A DNA stretch of 64,000 bases from Cytophagales bacterium. Lineage in GTDB: Bacteria > Bacteroidota > Bacteroidia > Cytophagales > Thermoflexibacteraceae. This document shows positions 1 to 10,226 of the stretch, one piece after another. The stretch is from the NCBI GenBank assembly GCA_004294445.1, contig REAZ01000006.1, positions 79,939 to 143,938 on the forward strand, in the 5' to 3' direction. The translations under genes and the position numbers were made by a program. The notes beneath the pieces were generated by a model. The model had not been told where the DNA came from. It made no database searches and saw only the letters and a list, made by a program, of their open reading frames with translations. Position 1 is the first letter of the stretch, and the number at the start of each line of letters is the position of its first letter.

Positions 1-347
1 ATGTGTCCGTGCATATCCACAAAGCCGGGGAGCAAGAACATTCCTTCGCAGTTTAGCTCCTTATCGCCTGCATTTGCTTTTGGTCGTCTGGCGGGGTCTA
101 TAGGCACGCCTGGATAGCCAACATTGGCAATGCGAACAATTTTGTTTTTTTCTACTACTATATCTACGGGACCTACGGGTGGTGAGCCAGCCCCATTGAT
201 AAGGGTTACACCTCTGATAATGAGGCGATTGAACTGCCCTTCGCCCTCTGCTCTGTTAGGGGCTTTAGGAACATCTTTGAATTGGGCAAAAACGGGTAAA
301 GCCAAAAATAGCCCAATCAGAACAAGTAAAGTATTGCTTTTTTTCAT
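1..347 (-). CDS. Amidohydrolase family protein, N-terminal part (runs off the left edge)
   Basis: Only the first 115 codons are in the window. The protein starts with a Sec signal peptide (MKKSNTLLVLIGLFLALPVFA), so it is exported. After a short linker comes the small beta-sandwich segment typical of secreted imidazolonepropionase-like amidohydrolases (FNRLIIRGVTLINGAG, then DIVVEKNKIVRI). The visible part ends in LLPGFVDMHGH, the first metal-binding HxH strand of the amidohydrolase superfamily. The remaining metal ligands lie outside the window, so substrate and activity cannot be judged. The gene points the same way as the VCBS gene upstream, 72 bases apart, and may be co-transcribed with it. 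The start is the ATG at 347, directly before the signal peptide. Confidence 0.85.
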   Translation of the reverse strand, partial: MKKSNTLLVLIGLFLALPVFAQFKDVPKAPNRAEGEGQFNRLIIRGVTLINGAGSPPVGPVDIVVEKNKIVRIANVGYPGVPIDPARRPKANAGDKELNCEGMFLLPGFVDMHGH

Positions 348-419
348 CTGAATTATTTTTTTTATGATAAATGTTGATAAATATAGGACTTTTGTTTAGC
401 ATTTCATCTACTGTATAAA

Positions 420-3400
420 TTACTTTCTTTTATTTCCTTTGGCATCAAAAATTTCGACAGCAATTATTTGCCCTCCAATATTCAGCCTCCTCGATGACTG
501 CGAAAGGTAGGTATTGCCATGATAAAACTCTTGTTTGCGCTTTTTTCCATTTTTCAAAGTCAAAATAGCATGGGTTTCATCTGGCAAAATTGGAATAATT
601 TTTTGAGTATTTAAGATTGGATTTTCAAATACCTTGATACCTTCCGAATTAATAGCAATGAGTTGAAGCATTTTATCGCTCTCGCCTATCCGTATTTCTG
701 CCATTCCTTTTGCATCACCTCTGACTAAAAAACCGCTATCTTTTGCAGGAATAGACTTAAAACTCCCCTTGCCGTCTCCTTGCAAATAACAGCCTACCGA
801 AGCGTCATATCTTCCCCAATTTACTTCGCTAGCATACGAATTTCCTACTACAAGCACGTCCAAATTTCCGTCATTATTATAGTCGCCTACGGTCGTGCCA
901 AACACAGGGGCAAACTGTGTTTCTATGGGCAGAGGGCGAATATCAAACTTTCCACCTCCTTGATTTTCAATATAAGAAGTAGAAAAATAATTCGCTTTCA
1001 GCACGTAAGCATTTTTCAAGTCTTGCCCATTAAATATAGTTTCAAAAGTTGGATTTGCGTAGTCAATGTAATTTGGGAAACGCCTACGCATGACTATCAT
1101 CTGCTCTAAAAAGTTATCTCGTGGGTGCGTGAGGTAGTTTTTTCCCAAGTAAAAATGACAAAGCATAGCGTCGAGCATTCCATTTTTGTCAAAATCTTTG
1201 GCATACACGCTAACAGGCTCCTTATCAGTGGCTTTAAATTTTGAATTTAGCCCCAAGTTTCCTGCTATATAGTCCGTATCTCCGTCATTATCAAAATCTC
1301 CTGCAACGAGACTATTCCACCAGCCAACCTTTTGAGTTATGAGTTTTGAGTTATAAATTTTGAGTTTCCCTTGACTATTTTTAAAGAAAGTGATAGGCAT
1401 AAATTCGCCAACTATCACCAAATCAGTTTGATTGTCATTGTCAAAGTCTGTCCAAAGTGCAGAAGTTACCATGCCAATTTCAGTTAATTCTTGGGGTGTA
1501 ATATCCGTAAATTTAACTATTAACGACTTATTCCCTTCTCCTTTGGGGAAGGGGTTAGGGGTTGGGGCATTCGTATCATTTCTCAATAAATAACTTCTGG
1601 GTGCAAGCGGATATTGATTTGGGACTACACGCCCACCCACAAATAAATCCAAATCACCATCTTTATCAAAATCATGGGCTACCACGCACGAGCCACTACT
1701 TTTCATAATAGGTAGTGCATTTTGTGCCAAAGAAAAATTGCCTTTGCTATCGTTCAAATACAACCTATCTTGGTAATAATCAGTATCTTTTAATCTTTCA
1801 CTTCCGCCGCTTACTGCGTATAAATCCAAATCATTATCATTATCTACGTCAAAAAGTAATGCGCCCATATCTTCGTGTAGTGTATCAATGTTTAGCTTTT
1901 TTTCTTGGAATTGTCCTAGTTTGTTTTGGATGAAGAATGAGCCGCTCATTCCAAAAGCACCACCCGCATAAAAATCTTCCAATTTATCGCCATTAATATC
2001 TCCGACAGCTATACCAAAGCCGTTTTGTGAATATTTGTGGGGCAGGGTAAACTGCTGCTTGAAATCTACATGGTCAGATTCGGTATGTTTGAAATTGATG
2101 AGATTTGAGATGGTTTCAAATTCTTTATTTTTGGTTGATTTTTGCTTATTGTTAGTTGTTGTTTTTGCATTTTTTTCGCTTAAAAGTAAGGTTTGATTTG
2201 CGTTAATATTTTTTACCATTTCAGTTTTTCCACTGTTCCAACTAATTTTTAGCGAATCTATTTTTTGCTCTTTCCCCAATCCAAAATGCACGAGATTTTC
2301 CACCGTAGATTCGAAACCTCTCACGGGATTTTGTTCTTGGTATTGCATTTTGCCATTTGCCCAAATTTCTATTTTTGCCCCGATACCAAATTTATTACCT
2401 TCATTTCCATTGAGTTTTAGCTTTAAATAATTGTTTTTCAATAATTTATCTGCATTGTTTTGAAAAACTAAAGCGGGTTCATCTATGTCATTCACGACCA
2501 AATCCAAATCTCCGTCATTGTCCAAATCTGCATAAGCTGCCCCGTTGGAGTAGGAAGGCACATCAAGCCCCCACTCTTTGGACTTGTTTTCAAAAGTCAA
2601 ATTGCCTTTGTTTTGGTACATATAATTTGGGATACGAACTTCGGGAATTTCTTTGAGCATTTCCTTCTTTTTAGTACGCTTAAAGTCATCAGAGCCAAAC
2701 TGCACGTTGAGTTGGGAATAGGTAATGTAGTCCAAATCAGTAATATCTTTGCGATAACCGTTGGTAATGTAGAGGTCTTTCCATCCGTCATTGTCGTAAT
2801 CTGCCAATAGTGCCGACCAACTCCAATCCGTTTTGTCGATGCCCGCCAACTGCCCAATTTCGCTGAAAGTGCCGTTTCCATTATTAAGTTGTAGTGTATT
2901 TCTCACAAATTGTGGCTGATAGTTCAGAAACTTGCTGGTCATCATGCTGTAGCGGTCATAGTTGGCACTCATCATCATCATTTTTTGGCGTTTGTTGTCT
3001 TCGGGAAGCATATCTACGACTACAATATCAGAAAATCCATCATTGTTATAGTCTGCAATGTCTGTTCCCATCGCATTGTAGGTTTGGTGCATGAGGCTCT
3101 CCGCAATTTTGTTGGTGAATGTACCATTTCCATTATTGATATACATTAAATCATTGGTAATGAAATCATTAGAAACATAAATATCTTGCCAGCCATCTTT
3201 ATTAATATCAGCAATGACTACGCCCAGACCGTAACCGTCAAAGACAATGCCTGCTTCTTCGGAAATATCTTTGAAAATAGGGTGTCCAGCGGGGCTAAGT
3301 CCTTCATTTCTATATAGTTTGTCTGCATTTGGGGGCGAAGGCGATTGTGGCTTTCTTTTTCCAACCAATTGTTTAAGAGATACATATCTAAGTCGCCATC

Positions 3401-3955
3401 TCTGTCATAGTCAAAAAAAGCGGCTTGAGTAGAATACGAAGTGTCTGCCAAGTTGTATTCCTTTGCCATTTCTTTGAAAGTCGGAATTCCATCTTTAACT
3501 CCTTGATTGACAAAGAGTAAGTTTTCATTACTTTTATTCCAAAGGTTGTTGTGAGCTACGCAAACGTATATATCGAGCAAGCCATCGGCATTTACGTCAG
3601 CAACTGATACGCCTGTAGCCCAACGGTCAGTTTTCAAGCCCGCTTTTTCGGTCATGTCTTCAAATTTGAAATTGCCTTTATTGAGATAAAATTTGCTCGA
3701 AACTTGGTTTCCCGAAAAGAATATATCAGGCAAACTATCACCATTAAAATCTCCTATGCCTACACCCGCACCGTTATACATATACATGAAATACAGTATA
3801 TTAAGCGTATCGTCAGGGGTGATATGATTGGCAAAATTAATACCTGTTTCGCCTGGGGAAAGCTGCGTAAAAAGGGTATTGGTTTCTTTTTTTTGGCAAG
3901 AAAAAAAAGAAATAAGACTTATGAGTATGAGTAAGAAAGTAAAATTTTTGAGCAT
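420..3955 (-). pseudogene. FG-GAP/VCBS repeat surface lipoprotein with UnbV-type domain, split by a frameshift
   Basis: Two overlapping reading frames (3955 down to 3218, and 3368 down to 420) are the halves of one gene. The first half has a lipoprotein signal (ISFFSC) and FG-GAP/VCBS repeats of the form VGIGDFNGDSLPDIFF; the second continues with many repeats such as ADINKDGWQDIYVSND and ADYDNDGWKDLYITNG. A segment near the middle (RGFESTVENLVHFGLGKEQKIDSLKISW) fits the ASPIC/UnbV domain found in CRTAC1-like proteins. Adding one C to the coding-strand run at 3331-3335 joins the halves (..NRLRPPNADKLYRNEG..) into about 1178 residues, a normal length for this family. The Ca-binding DxDxDG loops suggest a beta-propeller displayed on the cell surface. 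It lies downstream of a SusCD operon, a common setting in Bacteroidota, so a glycan or protein role at the surface is likely. Whether the frameshift is biological or a sequencing error is open. Confidence 0.8.
3331..3335 (-). other. Homopolymer (G5 on plus strand) at the VCBS frameshift
   Basis: The two halves of the VCBS gene come into register if this run has six bases instead of five. The total span (3536 nt) is one base short of a multiple of three, which agrees with a single missing base. Confidence 0.7.
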
Positions 3956-3995
3956 AGTATTTTGGTGCTAATGTAATATTTTTTAACGATAAAAA

Positions 3996-4026
3996 AATAA
4001 CAGTCCCTCAGAAAAGAACTGTTATT
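3996..4026 (-). terminator. Intrinsic terminator after the SusD gene
   Basis: A 9-bp stem (aataacagt / actgttatt) is followed on the minus strand by a run of T. It lies 51 bases downstream of the SusD stop codon and closes the sigma-FecR-SusC-SusD operon before the VCBS gene. Confidence 0.75.
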
Positions 4027-4076
4027 TGACCAATTAATAGCAAGATTTTGCTTACCTCGTATAAAAATGAAAAGAA

Positions 4077-5621
4077 TTAATATCCCGGATTTTGGTCTTT
4101 TTGGTCGACTTTATCGTTGTTATCTATTTCCTGCTGAGGGATTGGCAATAATTCATGTTTCCCTTTTTGGAAATAAGCAAACGCTTCTTTGCTGAGTTTG
4201 TTTTGCGACCTCCAGCGAAGCAAATCACGATTGCGAACCCACTCTCCGCCAAGCTCTACACTTTTTTCATGTACTAAAGCTGCAAAAACTTGGTCTTTAG
4301 TGCTTGTTGGGAACTTGGTAGTTGGGTAAGGAGGCATGGCTACACTTGTGCGAGAACGTACTTGATTCATCAAAGTAACTGCACCTGATAGATTTCCTGC
4401 CTCTATTTCGCACTCTGCCGCCATCAAAAGCACTTCAGAATACCGCATTAGGCGCATATTGATACCAGAAGTATAGTAAGTATCTGCTGTTTTATACATG
4501 GCAGCGTACTTTCTCCAGCTCACTTTGGCAGCAGTACCATCTACTCTTGACGTATTTCCTTGTACTCTACCTTCTGTGAGTACGTCCTTATCATTGTTGA
4601 ATTTATCTCCAACAAAATAAAAACTCATACGATAACGCGGGTCTTCTTTGGCATCTCCTCTTGTTGGCGTTTCAAATTCATTGATGAGGCGGTCAGAAGG
4701 AATACAGTTTCTCCATCCTATGGCGGCATATTCTTGGCTTCTTGGGGTAGTTTCGTTATTCCCTGCACCATTGCCATCACCGTCCCAGTTTACATCGCCA
4801 ATCTTTGAATAACCTATTTCTATCACAGATTCAGCGTTTAGCTCTGTTTCTTCCAAAAAGTTATCCAAATAATTATCTACCAATTTGTATGCGCCAGAAC
4901 TGATAACTTTTTGTAGTTCCGTTCTTGCACTTGCGTAATCGCTGCGGTGCATATACACCTTGCCGAGCATGGCAGAAGCTGCACCAGAGGCAACTCTACC
5001 AGCATTAGCACCCTCATACCGCACAGGCAAATCTGTTTGTGCTGTTTTTAAATCACTGATAATGACTTGATAAACAGCGTCTGCTGTTGCTCTTGGTGCT
5101 GTTCCTGCGGGTGTTTTTACAAATTCGGTATAGAGAGGAACGCCGCCCCATAGAGACACCAACTCAAAGTAAGACCAAGCTCTCCAAAATTTAGCCTCGC
5201 CTACCAAGCGTTTTTTCAAATTATCGTCCATTTTGGCTTGGGCTGCTTTGTCAATGACCACATTTGCTCGGTGAATATTGCGAAACAACGTTTGCCAAAC
5301 TGCGTTCATGACAGAGTTGTTCGTGTCGTGTGTGCCTATTAGCAATTGGTTACGAGCCGTTTCTAATTGACCGCCACCAGAGGCAACATCGTCAGAGCGC
5401 AAATCTTGCAAAAACCAATATTCTCTTGCTACTAAATTATTAGCCTGAACAGAGGCATAAATCGCATTTACAGCACTTGTCAATTCGGCGGCATTAGTAT
5501 AAAAAGACTCCGTAGTTACACGGTTCGGGTCTAATTGGTCTAAGCCTTGACTACAAGCCACCAAAAAAAGGAAGGAGGCTAAAACGAGATAAAAATATTT
5601 TTTTAACATATTTACTATCAT
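4077..5621 (-). CDS. SusD/RagB family outer-membrane nutrient-binding lipoprotein
   Basis: 514 residues with a lipoprotein signal (LASFLFLVACSQ), so it is anchored by a lipidated Cys near residue 23. The body has the SusD layout: N-terminal helices with TPR-like character (WRAWSYFELVSLWGGVPLY is the usual SusD landmark), a middle region, and a C-terminal part ending in GGEWVRNRDLLRW and ELLPIPQQEID, typical of RagB/SusD. SusD proteins form the lid over a SusC TonB-dependent channel and capture glycans or peptides. The SusC gene lies 34 bases upstream, in the same direction. The substrate cannot be named because no glycoside hydrolase or peptidase gene is linked in the window. Confidence 0.95.
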   Translation of the reverse strand: MIVNMLKKYFYLVLASFLFLVACSQGLDQLDPNRVTTESFYTNAAELTSAVNAIYASVQANNLVAREYWFLQDLRSDDVASGGGQLETARNQLLIGTHDTNNSVMNAVWQTLFRNIHRANVVIDKAAQAKMDDNLKKRLVGEAKFWRAWSYFELVSLWGGVPLYTEFVKTPAGTAPRATADAVYQVIISDLKTAQTDLPVRYEGANAGRVASGAASAMLGKVYMHRSDYASARTELQKVISSGAYKLVDNYLDNFLEETELNAESVIEIGYSKIGDVNWDGDGNGAGNNETTPRSQEYAAIGWRNCIPSDRLINEFETPTRGDAKEDPRYRMSFYFVGDKFNNDKDVLTEGRVQGNTSRVDGTAAKVSWRKYAAMYKTADTYYTSGINMRLMRYSEVLLMAAECEIEAGNLSGAVTLMNQVRSRTSVAMPPYPTTKFPTSTKDQVFAALVHEKSVELGGEWVRNRDLLRWRSQNKLSKEAFAYFQKGKHELLPIPQQEIDNNDKVDQKDQNPGY

Positions 5622-5655
5622 TTTAATTTATGGTTAAAACTTTTTTAAATAATTA

Positions 5656-8600
5656 CTAAAATCCTAACTGCACACCTATCATAATAGTACGTGCTTGCGG
5701 GAACTGACCGTAGTCAATGCCATTGCTCAATGTGTTATTGAAACGAGAACCAACTTCGGGGTCAAAGCCAGTATATTTGGTAATAGTCAATAAGTTTTGT
5801 GCGGAGAAATACAAACGTGCCGTTTTAATAGAACCTTTGGCAAAAGAATCTAAGGCAGAACTTGGTACAGCATAACCAAACACAAGATTTTTAATTCGCA
5901 AATACGAACCGCTTTCTAAGAATCTATCAGAAGTACGCGTATTTTGATTAGGGTCTCCATTGACAGCACGAGGCACACTTGTATTGGTATTGCTTGGTGT
6001 CCACGCGTTTAGTACGTCAGTTTGTGAATTGAACAGACGCAACATTCCTTGACCAATTACCTTTGTACCGTTGTAAATTTGGTTGCCACTTACGCCTTGC
6101 AAGAATAAAGTCAAATCAAAACCTTTGTAGTTAAAAGAAAAGTTTGCTCCGTAGGTAAATTTGGGCAAAAAGCTACCTAAACTCACTCTGTCGTCTGCGG
6201 TAATAGTGCCATCTCCATTCGAATCTACAAAACGAATGTCTCCCGGTTTGGCATTGGGCTGCTTAGGGGCTGCGTCTATCTCTGCTTGGCTTTGGAAAAT
6301 TCCAGCTGTTTTCCAACCATAAAAGTGCTGAATAGACTCCCCTACCACAGTACGCGTAATATCAAAACCGCCAAAGTCCCCATTTGACCCAGAAAATAAA
6401 GAAGAATTCTCAGTTGCCAAGCTTAATACTTTGTTACTGATGAAACTAATATTACCAGTAGCATTAAAATTCAAATCCCCAAACTTATTGTTATAACCTA
6501 AAACGAACTCTAAGCCTTTATTTTCCATACTACCAATATTTACTACAGGCGGCTGTGCATAACCCAAAGAGTTCGCCACAGGTTGTTGTAAAATCAAATC
6601 ATTAGTTGTGCGGATATAATACTCTGCCGCCAAGGTGATTTTATTATCAAATAAGCCTAAATCTAAGCCTATGTTAGTCATTGCTGTTTTTTCCCATTTC
6701 AAATCCGTATTGCCTAATCTATCAAAATAAGCACCTAAAGCAGGGTTTCCACCTAGCACAGGGAACGCATTAGGGCTAATAGCTACCTGCCAAGCGTAAT
6801 TACCTATGCCATTAAAACCCATAGTTCCATAACTTGCACGCAACTTCAATTCAGAAATTTGGGAAACATCTTTGAGGAAGTCTTCTTGGTTAATTCTCCA
6901 ACCTACAGAAACAGAAGGGAAATTACCCCATTTGTTGCCGGGTGCAAATTTAGAAGAACCATCACGACGAATAGAAGCACTTACTAAATATTTGCCCGCA
7001 TAATCATAATTGACACGCCCGAGATAAGATACTAATACTTCTTCGCTGCGACTGCCTGAAGCTGTTTGATTGGTGGTGCCACTTAGCTCACGAATCGTAT
7101 TAGAAGCAAAATTACCACCCGTACTTAGCCCAATATACCTGAACTCCTGCCTTTCCGCTACTGCTACTGCATTGATATTGTGCTTTCCAAAAGTTTTTTC
7201 AAAAGTCAGTTGATTGGTATAAATAGGAGAGAAATACGTATCCCTGCCATCACCAATAGAAGCTGGGTTTCTTGAGTTGAATCCTTCATTATAAAGGGGG
7301 TTAAAAGTATAATTACGTGCAGAAACATAATCCAAGCCACCCGTAAATTTGTATCTTAAAGATTTGGCTAACTCAATTTCTATATATGCGTTACCCAAAA
7401 ACTTGAACCTTTGTGTATTATTAATATCTTGCACTGCTGCACGCACTGGATTTTGAGGGTCAGAAGCATCAGCACCCTCTGCGCCGCCGTAGCCACCTAA
7501 TTTGTTTGGGTCTTCTATGGGTATGTACGGAGTCATACGCATCATATTTTGAATTTGGGTGCGTCCACCTGGGTTATTTTCATTAAACTTACTGTCATAA
7601 GACACCGTAAAATTTTGCCCAAAATTAATTCGCTTGCTTATCTGGTGGTCAGAGTTGATACGGAAGTTACCTCTTTCATAGCCCGTCCCAAGCATAATAC
7701 CATCTTGCTTGAAATAGCCACCTGAAGCAAAGAAACGAGATTTTTCATTCCCACCAGAAACAGAAACTGTATGCTGTCTAATGGCAGCACTTCTGAACAT
7801 AGCACCCTGCCAATCTGTATCTGTTTGGGCAAAAGTTTGGGAAGAGCCTGCAAAAATAGGCTGATTTAAGTTAGCAAAACGTGGAGGCAATGCGTTACCA
7901 GCATTTGAAAGTAAGGCGGAAGCATATTTGACATAATCATCTCTTTTGAGCAAATCAAGCTGTTTCCATGCGGTCTGTACGCCCCAATAAGAATCTACAT
8001 TTACACTTAACTTTGCATTGCGCTTACCTTTTTTAGTAGTTATCAGGATAACCCCATTAGAAGCCCGCGAGCCATAGATAGCCGCCGCACTTGCATCACG
8101 CAATACTTCTACAGATTCTATATCGCGCGTATCAAAGCTATTCAAATCGCCCGTTGGGAAGCCATCAATTACATACAGAGGGTTAGTGGCGTAAGAAATA
8201 GAGCCGACCCCACGAATACGCACTATAGGTGCCTCCCCTGGCGAACCATTATTAGTTACTGAAACACCCGCTACACGCCCCTGCAAAGCTGACGCAATAT
8301 TAGTTACAGGCAGGGTTACTATTTCTTTTGCACTTACTGTAGAGATTGCCCCTGTGATTGTTTCACGCTTCTGAGAACCATAGCCGACTACCACTACTTG
8401 CTCTAAGGCTGTTACATCTGTCACCAAAACAACATCAACAACGCTATTACTACCCACAGCAATCTCTTGGGAAGTAAAACCAACATAAGAAAATATCAAA
8501 GTAACCCCATTATCAGGAACACTAATCGTGTATTTGCCATTGGCATCAGTAACTGTACCTGTACCTGTTCCCTTCACCAAAATACTCACCCCGGGCAGCG

Positions 8601-9120
8601 GTTGCCCATCTTCTGAAGACGTAACAGTGCCTGTAATACGCTTTTCTATGCGTGTGAGGTCTAATTTGGCACTCAACGTATTGAGTACAAAATCAGGAAC
8701 AAAAAATTGCGCCTGCTCCTGAGAATTTTCCTCCAAGGCATTTCCTTTTTTGATTAACCCCATTTTATCAATTTTTTTGGGAACGATTGCATAGACTTTT
8801 GTATCAATTTTTTTGTAGCTCAACTCAACAGAAGAAAGCACTTCAACAAGTAAATGCTCAAAGTTATCATTCTTTTGAGGGGCGTAGAGAACTTTTTTCC
8901 CTTCTAAAAGACTGTTTTCGTAGATAAAATCAACACCAAACCGATTTTTTATGTCTTTGATGACATCTTTGAGGTGTTTTTGTGCTGTGAGTATCATCTG
9001 CTGTGAGCCAGCCTTAGCATTATGCCGCGCCAAAGTAAGTTCTTGCCCATACAAGGTCGTCTGCCAAATTAGCAAAGCACTAATGACAAACATTTTAAGT
9101 AGTTTTTGCATCATTTTCAT
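5656..9120 (-). CDS. SusC/RagA TonB-dependent outer-membrane receptor with STN signalling domain
   Basis: 1154 residues. After a signal peptide there is an STN (secretin/TonB N-terminal) domain at about residues 45-115 (LKDVIKDIKNRFGVDFIYENSLL). Next is a carboxypeptidase-regulatory-like beta-sandwich (ITGTVTSSEDGQPLPGVSILVKG), the SusC TonB-box region and plug (VVVVGYGSQKRETITGAIS.. LYVIDGFP.. VEVLRDASAAAIYGSRASNGVILITTKKG), and a beta-barrel ending in aromatic GVQLGF, the usual outer-membrane C-terminus. The STN domain is the part that contacts a FecR anti-sigma factor, and a FecR gene and an ECF sigma gene lie directly upstream. Transport of the substrate is therefore probably coupled to transcription of this operon. 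With SusD it forms the uptake complex. Confidence 0.96.
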   Translation of the reverse strand: MKMMQKLLKMFVISALLIWQTTLYGQELTLARHNAKAGSQQMILTAQKHLKDVIKDIKNRFGVDFIYENSLLEGKKVLYAPQKNDNFEHLLVEVLSSVELSYKKIDTKVYAIVPKKIDKMGLIKKGNALEENSQEQAQFFVPDFVLNTLSAKLDLTRIEKRITGTVTSSEDGQPLPGVSILVKGTGTGTVTDANGKYTISVPDNGVTLIFSYVGFTSQEIAVGSNSVVDVVLVTDVTALEQVVVVGYGSQKRETITGAISTVSAKEIVTLPVTNIASALQGRVAGVSVTNNGSPGEAPIVRIRGVGSISYATNPLYVIDGFPTGDLNSFDTRDIESVEVLRDASAAAIYGSRASNGVILITTKKGKRNAKLSVNVDSYWGVQTAWKQLDLLKRDDYVKYASALLSNAGNALPPRFANLNQPIFAGSSQTFAQTDTDWQGAMFRSAAIRQHTVSVSGGNEKSRFFASGGYFKQDGIMLGTGYERGNFRINSDHQISKRINFGQNFTVSYDSKFNENNPGGRTQIQNMMRMTPYIPIEDPNKLGGYGGAEGADASDPQNPVRAAVQDINNTQRFKFLGNAYIEIELAKSLRYKFTGGLDYVSARNYTFNPLYNEGFNSRNPASIGDGRDTYFSPIYTNQLTFEKTFGKHNINAVAVAERQEFRYIGLSTGGNFASNTIRELSGTTNQTASGSRSEEVLVSYLGRVNYDYAGKYLVSASIRRDGSSKFAPGNKWGNFPSVSVGWRINQEDFLKDVSQISELKLRASYGTMGFNGIGNYAWQVAISPNAFPVLGGNPALGAYFDRLGNTDLKWEKTAMTNIGLDLGLFDNKITLAAEYYIRTTNDLILQQPVANSLGYAQPPVVNIGSMENKGLEFVLGYNNKFGDLNFNATGNISFISNKVLSLATENSSLFSGSNGDFGGFDITRTVVGESIQHFYGWKTAGIFQSQAEIDAAPKQPNAKPGDIRFVDSNGDGTITADDRVSLGSFLPKFTYGANFSFNYKGFDLTLFLQGVSGNQIYNGTKVIGQGMLRLFNSQTDVLNAWTPSNTNTSVPRAVNGDPNQNTRTSDRFLESGSYLRIKNLVFGYAVPSSALDSFAKGSIKTARLYFSAQNLLTITKYTGFDPEVGSRFNNTLSNGIDYGQFPQARTIMIGVQLGF

Positions 9121-9148
9121 AAGTTTTACTGTTGGTTATTTTTATTAT

Positions 9149-10174
9149 TTATTTTTCAAAAATTAAGTATTGCTCTTCTTTTGTAATTTTTACATTAAAA
9201 ATAGTTTCAAGGCTGGTTAAAAGTATTTTTAAATTCTCACTTGGAATTGTCCCGCTAATTTTGCGTTTAGCCATTTGTGCCTCTTGAAACCGTACGACTA
9301 AGCCATAGTTCTCTTTGATAAGAGCCGCTATTTCACTTAAAGGGGTATTATCAAAAATCAATTTATTGTCTTTCCAAGAAGAATAAATTTCTGTATTTAC
9401 ATTGCGCTTTATCAAAGTGTTGGCTTTTTTGGAAAACTCTACCAAATCCCCTACCTGCATGAGCAAATCTTTGGTAGTTTCATCATTATTTTTGACTGCA
9501 AGCCTTACCGAGCCTTCTGTAAGCACCACTTTTGTATGTATATTTCTATTATTGACGTTAAACCTTGTCCCTAAGACAACTACATCTAAATCAGGCGTAT
9601 GAACTACAAATTTTTGCTTGGTAGCAGGCTTTTTCTCTACCTCAAAAAATGCTTCTCCCGTCAAACTAACTTCTCTATTGACAGCATGACTCCATTCTGA
9701 TTTAATTTCCAAACGGCTATTCGCATTCAAGATTACTTTTGAGCCATCTGGCAGAGTAATTGTTTGTTTTTGACCATATTTTGTTTGATAAATGAGTGGC
9801 TCAAACCTGAAATAGTTGTACCAAATAGCAACACCTACTAACATGAGGACGGTGAAACTTGCCGCTATCCTATAAAGCTGTTTCCTTTGAATGAGGACAG
9901 TTTTGGGCTGATGATTTCTGACAGAAACCGCCATCTGTTTGCGTTTTTGTTCTTGCCATGCTTGGTTTATTATTTCCTCCGAAAGCAGCTGTTCCTCAAT
10001 TTGATATGTCAGTATGAGCAGTCTTGCTTGCGCTATTATTTCTTTATGTTTTGGAAACTGCACTTGCAAATTTTCCCAAAACTCATTGCTTTCGGTCGTG
10101 GGAAATTTGACCCATTGTCTAAAATGAGTATCAGCTAAAAAATCTGCCAGAGAGTAGTTTGCGTATTTGTCCAT
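9149..10174 (-). CDS. FecR family anti-sigma factor
   Basis: 341 residues. The N-terminal cytoplasmic part (about 1-95) is followed by one membrane segment (LYRIAASFTVLMLVGVAIWYN) and a periplasmic FecR domain (TLPDGSKVILNANSRLEIKSEW, EVSLTGEAFFEVEKK, FVVHTPDLDVVVLGTRFNV). It ends with the Bacteroidota-type DUF4974 region (LIFDNTPLSEIAALIKENYGL). FecR proteins hold an ECF sigma factor in check until the STN domain of a loaded SusC contacts them. The neighbours (sigma factor upstream, STN-containing SusC downstream at 28 bases) are the expected partners. Confidence 0.95.
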   Translation of the reverse strand: MDKYANYSLADFLADTHFRQWVKFPTTESNEFWENLQVQFPKHKEIIAQARLLILTYQIEEQLLSEEIINQAWQEQKRKQMAVSVRNHQPKTVLIQRKQLYRIAASFTVLMLVGVAIWYNYFRFEPLIYQTKYGQKQTITLPDGSKVILNANSRLEIKSEWSHAVNREVSLTGEAFFEVEKKPATKQKFVVHTPDLDVVVLGTRFNVNNRNIHTKVVLTEGSVRLAVKNNDETTKDLLMQVGDLVEFSKKANTLIKRNVNTEIYSSWKDNKLIFDNTPLSEIAALIKENYGLVVRFQEAQMAKRKISGTIPSENLKILLTSLETIFNVKITKEEQYLIFEK

Positions 10175-10226
10175 TTTTATCCTGCTTTTACTTACAATAA
10201 GTTCAGGATAAAAATTTTGTACTCAC

